Below, piece after piece: positions 1-6,677 of a stretch of DNA of 8,144 nucleotides. Made by a program: the position numbers and the translations under genes. The notes under the pieces are model-generated. The model was not told the origin of the DNA. It ran no database searches and saw nothing but the letters and a program-made list of their open reading frames with translations. The stretch lies in NCBI GenBank assembly GCA_031269415.1, contig JAISZF010000160.1, forward strand, positions 1-8,144, written 5' to 3'. Source of the DNA: Clostridiales bacterium. Lineage in GTDB: Bacteria > Bacillota > Clostridia > Lachnospirales > WQUN01. Position 1 is the stretch's first letter. Every line of letters begins with the position of its first letter.

Positions 1-711
1 CAGCCCCATTACCGACGGCACGAACGCGACACTGGCCGGTATCTGTCTGCGGATTGTACATGTCCGCCTCGTGCCCGGCGGGCATATACAACCGTTACGG
101 CATCCAATCAGGGTATTGCGCTGCCTTATGGGCGGTTCTTTTGAATAAACCACTTTCAGCGATTCCACGCCGCGTTTCTTCAATTCGCGGCGCATTACTT
201 TCGCCAAAGGGCATATGGATGTTTGATAGATATCGGCTATCTCAAATTTTGTGGGATCCAGCTTGTTGCCCGCACCCATGGCGCTGATAACCGGAACGCC
301 GCGTTTCTGTGATTCCATTATAATGTCCAGTTTCGCGGTCACAGTGTCTACAGCGTCTATCACATAGTCATAATCCCAGCTCACGCTCTCCGTTCCCGGC
401 AAATAGAATACCCGCAGGGTTTCGACAACCGCGGCGGGGTTTATATCAGCGATACGGTTTCTCATGGCTTCCACCTTAGGCATGCCGACTGTGGAATCCA
501 GCGCGTGCAGTTGGCGGTTAATATTGGTTTCGCAGACGAGGTCGTCGTCTATCAGTATCAGCTTTCCAACGCCGCTGCGGGCCAACGCCTCGGCGGCGTA
601 ACACCCCACTCCCCCAATTCCGAAAACCGCGACCGAACTCCCCCGCAGGCGTTCCAGAGCGGGCTTGCCGATTAACTGCTCTGTCCTTGAAAAACGGTGA
701 TTCTTTGCCAT
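1..711 (-). CDS. tcdA: tRNA threonylcarbamoyladenosine dehydratase TcdA (CsdL), 3' end cut by window edge
   Basis: E1-like enzyme of the ThiF/MoeB/HesA superfamily. The family uses ATP to dehydrate t6A37 in ANN-decoding tRNAs to the cyclic form ct6A, in the cytoplasm. The 237 visible codons are open from ATG 711 to the edge. Seen: the nucleotide-binding loop GIGGVG at residues 31-36, the acidic strand end ILIDDD at 52-57, NINRQLHA at 63-70, DAVDT at 119-123, MGAGNKLDPTKFEIADI at 145-161, CPLAKVMRRELKKRG at 167-181, VVYSKEPP at 187-194 and a near-terminal RRQIPASVAFVPSV. These are in the TcdA order, separating it from ThiF and MoeB. Four cysteines (204, 208, 210, 218) sit in CRNGCICPPGTRRTC, which I recall from clostridial members. 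Only the last ~20-35 residues should be missing. The start follows the asnB stop by one base, with AGAGGAA inside the end of asnB as its ribosome site, so the pair is co-transcribed and probably translationally coupled. Confidence 0.93.
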   Translation of the reverse strand, partial: MAKNHRFSRTEQLIGKPALERLRGSSVAVFGIGGVGCYAAEALARSGVGKLILIDDDLVCETNINRQLHALDSTVGMPKVEAMRNRIADINPAAVVETLRVFYLPGTESVSWDYDYVIDAVDTVTAKLDIIMESQKRGVPVISAMGAGNKLDPTKFEIADIYQTSICPLAKVMRRELKKRGVESLKVVYSKEPPIRQRNTLIGCRNGCICPPGTRRTCTIRRQIPASVAFVPSVMGL

Positions 712-712
712 A

Positions 713-2560
713 CTATAATTCCTCTGGAAAAAACTGTTCGTGCCACATCAAAAACATAAATACCGTCCAAATCTTGCGGCTGTTGTCACGGCGGCCTCTT
801 TTATGCTCGTCCAGCAGTTTTAGAATAGCGCTGACATTAAAATACTTTTCAGCCGCCCGACTCACGAAATATTTCTTAACACGCTCATAATACTTTTCTT
901 CCTTAAGCCAGATGCGTATTGGAACCGGGAACCCCAATTTCTTTTTGTCCGCGACCTCTTGGGGCAGTTTTTTTAGAGTCGCCTGTCTGAACGCGTATTT
1001 TGTCTGTAATTTATTGCAGCGCAGCTCCGTCGGCAGTTTTGATGCGGCGCTAAATACCTCTTTGTCCAAAAACGGTACGCGAACCTCCAATGAATGAGCC
1101 ATGCTCATCTTGTCCGCCTTCAGCAGGATATCGCCCACCATCCACAAATGAATGTCCAGCGTCTGCATTTTTGTAATATCGTCTTGGGGGCAGCCGTTTT
1201 TGTCAACGCATTGCCTGTAATACGGTTCTGTTAATTTACCCGGGTTATACCGGCCTTTTGGCCGCCTCAATATCTTTTCACGCTCTGTCTTATCAAATAT
1301 ACGCGCGTTTCCGATAAACCGTTCCTCAATATCCTTGCTGGCGCGTATCAGAAGGTTTTTTCCCTTGATGTCAAACGGGATCGCGGAAGCCAGAGCGCCC
1401 AGGAATCTCCGTACCGGCTTCGGAAGCGAGGTTAGCGGCTTGATGTCCAGCGGTTCCTTGTAAATATTATAACCGCCGAAGAACTCGTCCGCGCCCTCGC
1501 CGGACAGCGCGACCTTCACGTACTTGCTGGCCGTTTGGCTGACAAAGTACAGCGCTATCGCGGATGCGTCCGCCAGAGGTTCGTCCATATGGTACTGCAC
1601 CTTCGGCAAATGCTCCCAGTATTCATCGGTGGATATTGTTTTCGAGTAATTCTCAATGCCCACCTTAGCCGATAGAGTTTTCGCGTATTCTATTTCATTG
1701 TAATTATCATAATCAAAGCCCACGGTAAAAGTCTTATCCCCATGAAACGCCGCCGCCACATAACTGGAATCCACCCCGCTGGACAGGAACGAGCCGACCT
1801 CCACATCACTGACCTGCTTATGTTTGTCAACGGACTCCTGAAGCGTTGTTTCCAGCATGGCGACGGCGGAGGCGAGATCCATATCCTCCGGCTCAAACCG
1901 CGACTGCCAGTATTGTTTAATATACGCCTCGCCGCCTTCATAAAGTAGATAATGACCGGGCGGGAGTTTATATACGCCCTTGAAAAACGTCTCGGGCAGA
2001 ACGGAATATTGAAATGTCAAATAATTCTCCAGCGCTTCCTCGTTCAGCTCCTTTTTAAAATCGGGATGTTCCAGAAAGCTCTTTATTTCGGAGCCAAACA
2101 TGAGGTTTCCGTTTACATCGGCATAATAAAACGGCTTAATGCCAAAAAAGTCACGAGAGCAGAACAGCTTGTTATTTGGAATGTCATAGATAGCGAAGGC
2201 AAACATACCGCGCAGCCTGTTGAGCATCTCCACACCATATTCCTCGTACAGATGCAGCAGGGTTTCGGTGTCCGCGTGAGATGAGAAGGTATGCCCCAAT
2301 CCCTCTAATTCATCCTTCAGCGTTTGATAATTATATATCTCTCCATTAAAGACCACAACCAGCGTGCGATCCTCATTAAACATAGGCTGCGCTCCGTCGT
2401 CCAACCCTATTATGGAAAGCCTGCGGAAACCCAGAGACACGAGGCCGCCTAAATACACCCCGGCGGAATCGGGTCCGCGATGCGCAATACGTTTCATCAT
2501 GCGGGTGATGATATCCTCCGCGTTTTCAGTTTCACCGGTAAACCCAACAAATCCGCACAT
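713..2560 (-). CDS. asnB: asparagine synthetase B, glutamine-hydrolysing
   Basis: Converts aspartate, glutamine and ATP to asparagine and glutamate in the cytoplasm. It has 615 residues, normal for the ~610-residue bacterial form. The N-terminal class II glutaminase domain (about 2-190) opens MCGFVGF, so Cys2 is free to be the nucleophile after Met removal. It also shows HRGPDSAG (27-34), GFRRLSI (44-50), FNGEIYNY (71-78) and ADTETLLHLYEEYG (96-109). The synthetase domain (about 235-600) has the ATP pyrophosphatase loop SSGVDSS (260-266), the HMDEPLADASAI region (324-335), LSGEGADEFFGGY (352-364) and LEVRVPFLDKEV (491-502). No catalytic residue appears to be missing. The ATG is preceded by GGAGGG at six-base spacing. 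It is first in an operon with tcdA. The predicted leader is only about 20 nt, too short for the T-box often found upstream of amino-acid genes in Bacillota, so control would have to be at the promoter. Confidence 0.97.
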   Translation of the reverse strand: MCGFVGFTGETENAEDIITRMMKRIAHRGPDSAGVYLGGLVSLGFRRLSIIGLDDGAQPMFNEDRTLVVVFNGEIYNYQTLKDELEGLGHTFSSHADTETLLHLYEEYGVEMLNRLRGMFAFAIYDIPNNKLFCSRDFFGIKPFYYADVNGNLMFGSEIKSFLEHPDFKKELNEEALENYLTFQYSVLPETFFKGVYKLPPGHYLLYEGGEAYIKQYWQSRFEPEDMDLASAVAMLETTLQESVDKHKQVSDVEVGSFLSSGVDSSYVAAAFHGDKTFTVGFDYDNYNEIEYAKTLSAKVGIENYSKTISTDEYWEHLPKVQYHMDEPLADASAIALYFVSQTASKYVKVALSGEGADEFFGGYNIYKEPLDIKPLTSLPKPVRRFLGALASAIPFDIKGKNLLIRASKDIEERFIGNARIFDKTEREKILRRPKGRYNPGKLTEPYYRQCVDKNGCPQDDITKMQTLDIHLWMVGDILLKADKMSMAHSLEVRVPFLDKEVFSAASKLPTELRCNKLQTKYAFRQATLKKLPQEVADKKKLGFPVPIRIWLKEEKYYERVKKYFVSRAAEKYFNVSAILKLLDEHKRGRRDNSRKIWTVFMFLMWHEQFFPEEL

Positions 2561-2587
2561 TATTTCCCTCCGACACTAATTTTTAAT

Positions 2588-2616
2588 ATAATACCTAAAA
2601 TACGAATATTTTTCAA
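2588..2616 (-). promoter_or_regulatory. sigma-A promoter of asnB-tcdA
   Basis: On the minus strand, a -35 TTGAAA (2611-2616) and a -10 TATTAT (2588-2593) are separated by exactly 17 bases. The start of transcription should lie near 2580, giving a very short leader before the asnB ribosome site. It lies in the only divergent intergenic space, back to back with cheV. Confidence 0.75.
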
Positions 2617-2631
2617 GCTGAATAATTATTC

Positions 2632-2651
2632 TGGTATTACATGGATATACT
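2632..2651 (+). promoter_or_regulatory. possible cheV promoter -10 elements
   Basis: Two weak rightward -10 candidates lie here: an extended TGG-TATTAC (2632-2640) and TATACT (2646-2651). Neither has a recognisable -35 box at 16-18 bases, and no SigD-type (TAAA...GCCGATAA) pair was seen. This is the best local guess for the cheV start of transcription and would leave a leader of about 40-50 nt. Confidence 0.25.
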
Positions 2652-2684
2652 AAAACCATTGACTTGCGTTCACGTTATTCTCGC

Positions 2685-2700
2685 GGAGGAGGGCATTGTG
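2685..2700 (+). promoter_or_regulatory. ribosome binding site fixing the cheV start at GTG 2698
   Basis: GGAGGAGG at 2685-2692 is followed by five bases and GTG 2698. The in-frame ATG at 2641 lies 57 bases upstream but has only AT-rich sequence before it and no Shine-Dalgarno. The 19 extra residues it would add (starting MDILKPLT) lie outside the usual CheV N-terminus. Confidence 0.75.
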
Positions 2701-3618
2701 GAAGCTGTAAAGAAAAAAGAAGAGATACTGCTGGAAAGCGGAACAAATGAGCTGGAACTGATTGAATTCTCTATCGGCAGCAGATCCTTTGGCATTAACG
2801 TCTCAAAGGTTGAGGAGATACTGCGTTTCAGCAATGACATAACGCCTATGCCCCATTCAAATGAATTCGTCGAGGGCGTTTTCAAGCCCAGAGGTACTAT
2901 TATCACAATTATTAACCTTGCCAGGTACTTGGGCTTACAGGAGTCTGATAATCCGGAAAACGATATATTAATCGTGACAGGATTCAACAAACTCAATACC
3001 GCGTTTCATGTCCATAAGGTCAAGGATATTCACCGGATTAGCTGGAGGGAGATCGAGAAGCCCGACATAACCATATACGGCGGCCAGAGCGGCGTAGCGA
3101 CCGGTATCGCCCGATATGACGACCGTCTGATAACAATTCTGGACTTTGAAAAAATCCTGGCGGACATCAGTCCGCAATCCACCATTAAGACTGAGGAAAT
3201 TGATATGTTAGGCGAGCGGCCGGTCTCACATAAACCGATCCTGATCGCCGAGGATTCGTCTCTGCTCGAAGAGCTGATTTGTAAAAGCTTGGAGAAAGCG
3301 CGCTACACAAATATCATCCGTACGGCAAACGGAGAGGAAGCCTGGGAGAAATTGAACGAATTAAAAAGCCGCGGAGGACCGATAAAAGATTCCGTATCTA
3401 TGGTTATAACCGACATTGAGATGCCTAAAATGGATGGCCACCATCTGCTGAAACGCATACGTGAGGACAAGGATTTGAGTATACTGCCCGTCATTGTGTT
3501 TTCGTCACTGATAAATAAGCAGATGAGGCAGAAAGGCGAGCAGCTTGGCGCTACAGCTCAGATAGCCAAGCCTGAGATTGGAAAGCTGGTCAGTATTATC
3601 GATCAATATATTTTATAG
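2698..3618 (+). CDS. cheV: chemotaxis coupling protein CheV (CheW-REC)
   Basis: Cytoplasmic scaffold that, in the family, links methyl-accepting receptors to the CheA kinase and adapts through phosphorylation of its own receiver domain. From GTG 2698 it has 306 residues, the usual CheV size. The CheW-like domain (about 15-155) opens LLESGTNELELIEFSIG and includes FGINVSKVEEIL (31-42) and FKPRGTIITIINL (62-74). After a linker (about 156-176) comes the receiver domain (178-306), with acidic pocket E185-D186 in IAEDSS, phospho-acceptor D239 in VITDIEMPKMDG, the S269/S270 position in IVFSS, and K291 in IAKPE. All receiver residues needed for phosphorylation are present. No other chemotaxis gene is in the window, so this is a stand-alone cheV, which is common in Clostridia. 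The gene ends at a strong terminator three bases after the stop. The 5' extension to ATG 2641 was rejected on ribosome-site grounds. Confidence 0.93.
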   Translation: MEAVKKKEEILLESGTNELELIEFSIGSRSFGINVSKVEEILRFSNDITPMPHSNEFVEGVFKPRGTIITIINLARYLGLQESDNPENDILIVTGFNKLNTAFHVHKVKDIHRISWREIEKPDITIYGGQSGVATGIARYDDRLITILDFEKILADISPQSTIKTEEIDMLGERPVSHKPILIAEDSSLLEELICKSLEKARYTNIIRTANGEEAWEKLNELKSRGGPIKDSVSMVITDIEMPKMDGHHLLKRIREDKDLSILPVIVFSSLINKQMRQKGEQLGATAQIAKPEIGKLVSIIDQYIL

Positions 3619-3620
3619 TG

Positions 3621-3663
3621 AAAAAGCCTGAAGCGTCTTATTAAGACGCTTCAGGCTTTTTTT
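3621..3663. terminator. bidirectional intrinsic terminator between convergent genes
   Basis: A perfect 19-bp inverted repeat (3622-3640 with 3642-3660) has a GC-containing core GCCTGAAGCGTCTT. It is flanked by five A's on the left (3621-3625) and seven T's on the right (3657-3663), so transcripts from either strand form a stable hairpin followed by a U-run. It begins three bases after the cheV stop and overlaps the stop codon of the surface-protein gene at 3662, ending both units in 43 bases. Confidence 0.95.
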
Positions 3664-6535
3664 ATCTTCCTAACAGCCGTGGTTTATTGCTTAAAACATA
3701 CCGCAGCAGCAGAGCGCTTACTATCATTAATGTGAACCAAGGCGCGGGGTTGGTGTTATCGCCTGTATTCGGCGTACCGCCGCCTTGCCCGGGTATCTCC
3801 GTTATATCCGGCGGTATGGAATCCTCCGGTGTAGGCGTGTAAGTAAATTCAGGCGGATATACGTTGGTCGGCGTATTGGTAACCTCAAACGGATATTCCG
3901 GCGTTGGCGTAAAGATCGGAACCGTTGTCGGCTCAAACGGAGGCGACGTTGTGAAGTATGGCGGATTAACCATCGGAGTCGGCGAGTTTGTGTAGTACGG
4001 CGGATTAACAGGCGGCTGTGTCGGACGCGTCGGTCTTCTTGTAGCCGGCGGATCTGTCACGTATGGCGGCCGCGTCACTGTCGGCGAATTCGTCTCATAC
4101 GGCGGCTGAGTCGGATTGTCTGGCGTTGCCGTATTGGTCGGCGTGGCGCCGCCTGGGTCAGTCGGCCTCGGCGTATTCGTCGGTGTGGCGCCGCCTGAGT
4201 CAGTCGGCCTCGGCGTATTCGTCGGCGTGGCGTCGCCTGAGTCAGTCGGCCTCGGCGTAATTTCACCTGAATCAGTCGGTCTCGGTGTATTCGTCGGCGT
4301 GTTTCTGCCCGATTCTGTCGGTCTCGCGGTCACCGTCAAGACCGGGTAAGTTGTCAGCGGCGGATTTGACGGTGTCTGCGTGACAGTCAGCGACGGAGCC
4401 GTTGTTGTAATCGGTGTCGGCGAAACAGTATTATAATAATTGATGATCCGTGTGGTAATATCGGTATTAACCAGCGCAAGCCCCGTAGCGTGCTCCACAT
4501 AGGTTAAATAACCGTCGTCCGCGTAATTCTCCTCGACCAGTTCATAGTACGCGCCGATAGGAATTTCTATATCAGCCGATACATCTCCGGATCTCAATTG
4601 TATAGGAGATTCCCGCATTACGCCGTTTATGTACATCCAAACCGTAAAAATCTTATTAATATCTTCATCAGGCGCGCCTATCGTCTGCTTCATGACACGC
4701 AACTTGGCGCTGCCGGGTTTGTGATTGACAAACGTAAGGGGTTTATTTACCAAGCCAATAATAATACCGGACACGCTCTCATTTGACGATATATAACCGT
4801 CAGGGTTATCCTCGGTTACCTCTGTGACCGTATACTTTACACCTTCGGGTATATTGCCGAACAAAGCTGTTTCACCCGGATATAAAGTGATATAGTACGA
4901 GTTCCCCTCAACACCGTCTACCGAGGACCTTACAGAGCCGTCAGACTGAAATTCAGGGAAGAACTCCGCAATATCCAAAGCCGAGGAAGACAGAGTCGTC
5001 ACATCCTCAAACGGAAAAGCACTTTGAAACTCGGATACAGAGCCATTTTCAAACAGATCGGCGCCTGTTTCACTAAATGGCGTTTCACTTGCTTCCGAAT
5101 CAGGTACTGGTTCCTCATCCGCATCAGGGTTTGGATTATCCGTTTCGACGGCGGTATCCGCGCTCTCCTTATCAACAGGCTCTGTCTCCTCGTCTGACGC
5201 GTCAGGCGCTGTTTCCGGAGCTTCCGAAGCGGGTTCCGTTTCCTCGCCGGGCGTGTCCGGGTCCGTTTCCTCACTTGGTGAATCAGGATCCGGCGGTTGG
5301 CTTTGCTCGCCCGCTTGATCCGTTTCATCCGAAACGGATTCGGAATCCTCCGGTATAGATTCTGTTTCCTCAGACTCCGGAGGCAGCGGATCCGTCGGTT
5401 CAGAATCGGCAGCGTTGGATTCAGAATCAGGCTCTCGTCTTTCATCGCGCGAAGAATCGGACTCTTCGCTAAAATCGTCATAATCCACACGCAAACCGGA
5501 ATCGGAAACACCGTCAAAGAATATGTTATTCGCGTCCTCGAAGCTGACAATAAACTTAAAGCCCCTGTCAATTTCGAGCGAAGCGCCTGTAACCCTTTTT
5601 GTAATGGAAATAGAACCCTTTTCTCCATTAGATGTATCTATAAAACAGTTATCCGCGTCGATAATAATCGGATCACATCCGGCGGACGTGAATCCGGTAA
5701 ACGAACCGGCGGCGGGATAAAAATTATCGTCGCTGTAGTCCATCTCTGTTATTATGTACTTTAGTCCGGGCGGAAGATTAATAAACCTAGCGTAACCTCT
5801 GTTGGTGAGCATAATCAGCCCGGGATTCACAAATTCCCGCAGTTCCCCGCCGTCTATCTCCACGAGCAGCGGACCGTCGTATATCTCCCCGTTTAACTCA
5901 AACCTGACGTCAAAGTCAAACAACATCTCTGACTCGATGTTCAAAGTCTTGCGTAATTCCAGAACACCCGCGCCATTCGTGTAATATGTATTAGTAAAAT
6001 CGGCGATTGTAGCACCATCGTCCGTCTTAATAAAATGCCCGGAACTGCCGACGCTGTCCGTTTCATACCCCGGCAGCGGAATCTCGCTGATTCTGTACCA
6101 CGTTCCGAGAGGCAAATCCGTTATTACGGCATACTGCCCGCCCTTAATCCGGATGATGCTGTCGGGATCATTTATATCGCCGTTTGGGCTGACAAGCCCT
6201 TCCGAAGCAATCTGCCCTGTTCTATCATACACTATGTATACGACAGGTTCAGTTATAGACGGTATCTCAACCAGAAAGGAAAAGACCAGCCTGTCCAGCT
6301 CTTCTTCCGTAGGTTGAGGATCCTCGGCGTTATGAACAGTTTTTCGGATCATCAGCCCCTTATCACTGCCCGGAGCGCCTCCGAAGAATGTATTAACCCT
6401 GCTCACATACGCCGTCCAAGCCAGCGTGCCCGACATATACGCCGACAGCGCCAGCACGCCCGTGAGAAACAGGCTGACAATTCTTAACACCATCTTGTTG
6501 CTCAAGAATCGATCAAGTCTCAATTGAACATTCAT
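3662..6535 (-). CDS. large cell-wall-anchored surface protein with SipW-type signal, pilin-like domains and TPNTG sorting motif
   Basis: 957 residues; exact family not recognised, function probably adhesive or structural (inference). Residues 1-53 are a basic start, a hydrophobic helix (17-34) and SGTLAWTAYVSRVNTFF, resembling signals cleaved by SipW-type peptidases (GT-x-A followed by an N/F stretch). Four related beta-type modules follow: about 60-188, 190-305, 307-605 and 608-704. Each opens with a Lys-containing strand (LMIRKTV, LELRKTL, SITKRVTG, LRVMKQTIG). Each has a [L/I]P-x-G-x-x-Y motif (LPLGTWY, LPPGLKY, IPEGVKY, IPIGAYY) before an [S/T]E or VEE strand. This is the pattern of SpaA/Cna-B or DUF7601-like pilin domains. 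Module 3 is interrupted by an acidic Asp/Glu/Ser/Pro insert at about 350-500. A Pro/Thr stalk (705-915) leads to TPNTG (921-925), a membrane helix (931-946) and a basic tail, so sortase anchoring is expected, although the first motif residue is Thr rather than Leu. No sortase gene is in the window. The start is ATG 6535, preceded by an unusual hairpin leader. Confidence 0.85.
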   Translation of the reverse strand: MNVQLRLDRFLSNKMVLRIVSLFLTGVLALSAYMSGTLAWTAYVSRVNTFFGGAPGSDKGLMIRKTVHNAEDPQPTEEELDRLVFSFLVEIPSITEPVVYIVYDRTGQIASEGLVSPNGDINDPDSIIRIKGGQYAVITDLPLGTWYRISEIPLPGYETDSVGSSGHFIKTDDGATIADFTNTYYTNGAGVLELRKTLNIESEMLFDFDVRFELNGEIYDGPLLVEIDGGELREFVNPGLIMLTNRGYARFINLPPGLKYIITEMDYSDDNFYPAAGSFTGFTSAGCDPIIIDADNCFIDTSNGEKGSISITKRVTGASLEIDRGFKFIVSFEDANNIFFDGVSDSGLRVDYDDFSEESDSSRDERREPDSESNAADSEPTDPLPPESEETESIPEDSESVSDETDQAGEQSQPPDPDSPSEETDPDTPGEETEPASEAPETAPDASDEETEPVDKESADTAVETDNPNPDADEEPVPDSEASETPFSETGADLFENGSVSEFQSAFPFEDVTTLSSSALDIAEFFPEFQSDGSVRSSVDGVEGNSYYITLYPGETALFGNIPEGVKYTVTEVTEDNPDGYISSNESVSGIIIGLVNKPLTFVNHKPGSAKLRVMKQTIGAPDEDINKIFTVWMYINGVMRESPIQLRSGDVSADIEIPIGAYYELVEENYADDGYLTYVEHATGLALVNTDITTRIINYYNTVSPTPITTTAPSLTVTQTPSNPPLTTYPVLTVTARPTESGRNTPTNTPRPTDSGEITPRPTDSGDATPTNTPRPTDSGGATPTNTPRPTDPGGATPTNTATPDNPTQPPYETNSPTVTRPPYVTDPPATRRPTRPTQPPVNPPYYTNSPTPMVNPPYFTTSPPFEPTTVPIFTPTPEYPFEVTNTPTNVYPPEFTYTPTPEDSIPPDITEIPGQGGGTPNTGDNTNPAPWFTLMIVSALLLRYVLSNKPRLLGR
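4137..4331 (-). repeat. 42-bp minisatellite encoding Pro/Thr stalk repeats
   Basis: Full 42-bp units lie at 4137-4178 and 4179-4220 and differ by only two bases (one C/T and one G/A). A third begins at 4221 and runs into a shortened copy at about 4260-4292 that lacks the TPTNT part. A more diverged copy lies at 4293-4331. The unit codes for PTNTPRPTDSGGAT-like peptide in the surface-protein stalk. The length is a multiple of three, so gain or loss of units changes stalk length without breaking the frame. The near-identity of the first two units points to recent duplication. Confidence 0.9.
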
Positions 6536-6542
6536 AATGCCC

Positions 6543-6577
6543 TGCCGCTTAAAATTCGAGCGGCATTTTTCACCTCC
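6543..6577 (-). promoter_or_regulatory. leader hairpin with five-codon ORF between a strong Shine-Dalgarno and the surface-protein start
   Basis: On the minus strand GGAGGTG (6571-6577) is followed by AAAA and an ATG at 6566 that opens a five-codon ORF (MPLEF, stop at 6549-6551), out of frame with the surface gene. The ORF overlaps a perfect 7-bp hairpin, TGCCGCT/AGCGGCA (6543-6549 with 6559-6565, 9-base loop). The real ATG 6535 has only a weak AGGG four bases upstream. Either the hairpin folds away to bring GGAGGTG near ATG 6535 (about 12 unpaired bases remain), or the mini-ORF is a translated leader whose ribosome opens the hairpin. Read on the plus strand the same hairpin is followed by five T's and resembles a weak terminator, but no plus-strand gene ends there. 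Confidence 0.6.
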
Positions 6578-6623
6578 ATCACACTGCCAAATTTCGCGGT
6601 CAGTTTAATTTCCCCCATTTATC

Positions 6624-6651
6624 TCTATAATTATCCGCGCGGTTTTTTCAA
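6624..6651 (-). promoter_or_regulatory. possible secondary promoter for the surface-protein gene
   Basis: On the minus strand TTGAAA (6646-6651) and TATAGA (6624-6629) are 16 bases apart in the gap after the SipW-like gene. The -10 lacks the conserved final T, so this is weak. No terminator was seen between the two genes, so read-through from the upstream promoter at 7587-7615 is also expected. Confidence 0.3.
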
Positions 6652-6677
6652 TGACGCATACATGGCGGTATGGGCGT

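Noticed and set aside
54..287. 77-residue plus-strand ORF at the left edge
   Set aside because: Antisense to the conserved TcdA C-terminal half.
1952..2284. 110-residue plus-strand ORF inside asnB
   Set aside because: Antisense shadow of a well-conserved gene, with no ribosome site.
2561..2587. T-box or other riboswitch upstream of asnB
   Set aside because: The predicted leader is only about 20 nt, too short for such a structure.
2659..2687. TTGACT as the cheV -35 box
   Set aside because: The position 17 bases downstream reads CGCGGA, not a -10, and lies in the ribosome site.
3785..4349. Long plus-strand and alternate-frame ORFs opposite the Pro/Thr stalk, rich in Arg or in Gly/Val
   Set aside because: They are shadows of the 42-bp repeats and biased codons of the surface-protein stalk, with no ribosome site and no family resemblance.
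4999..5764. Arg/Lys- and Pro-rich ORFs overlapping the acidic insert on both strands
   Set aside because: Composition mirrors the Glu/Asp/Ser codons of the real gene; no start signals.
6543..6570. Plus-strand terminator (hairpin followed by TTTTT)
   Set aside because: No plus-strand gene leads into it; the hairpin makes more sense in the minus-strand leader.
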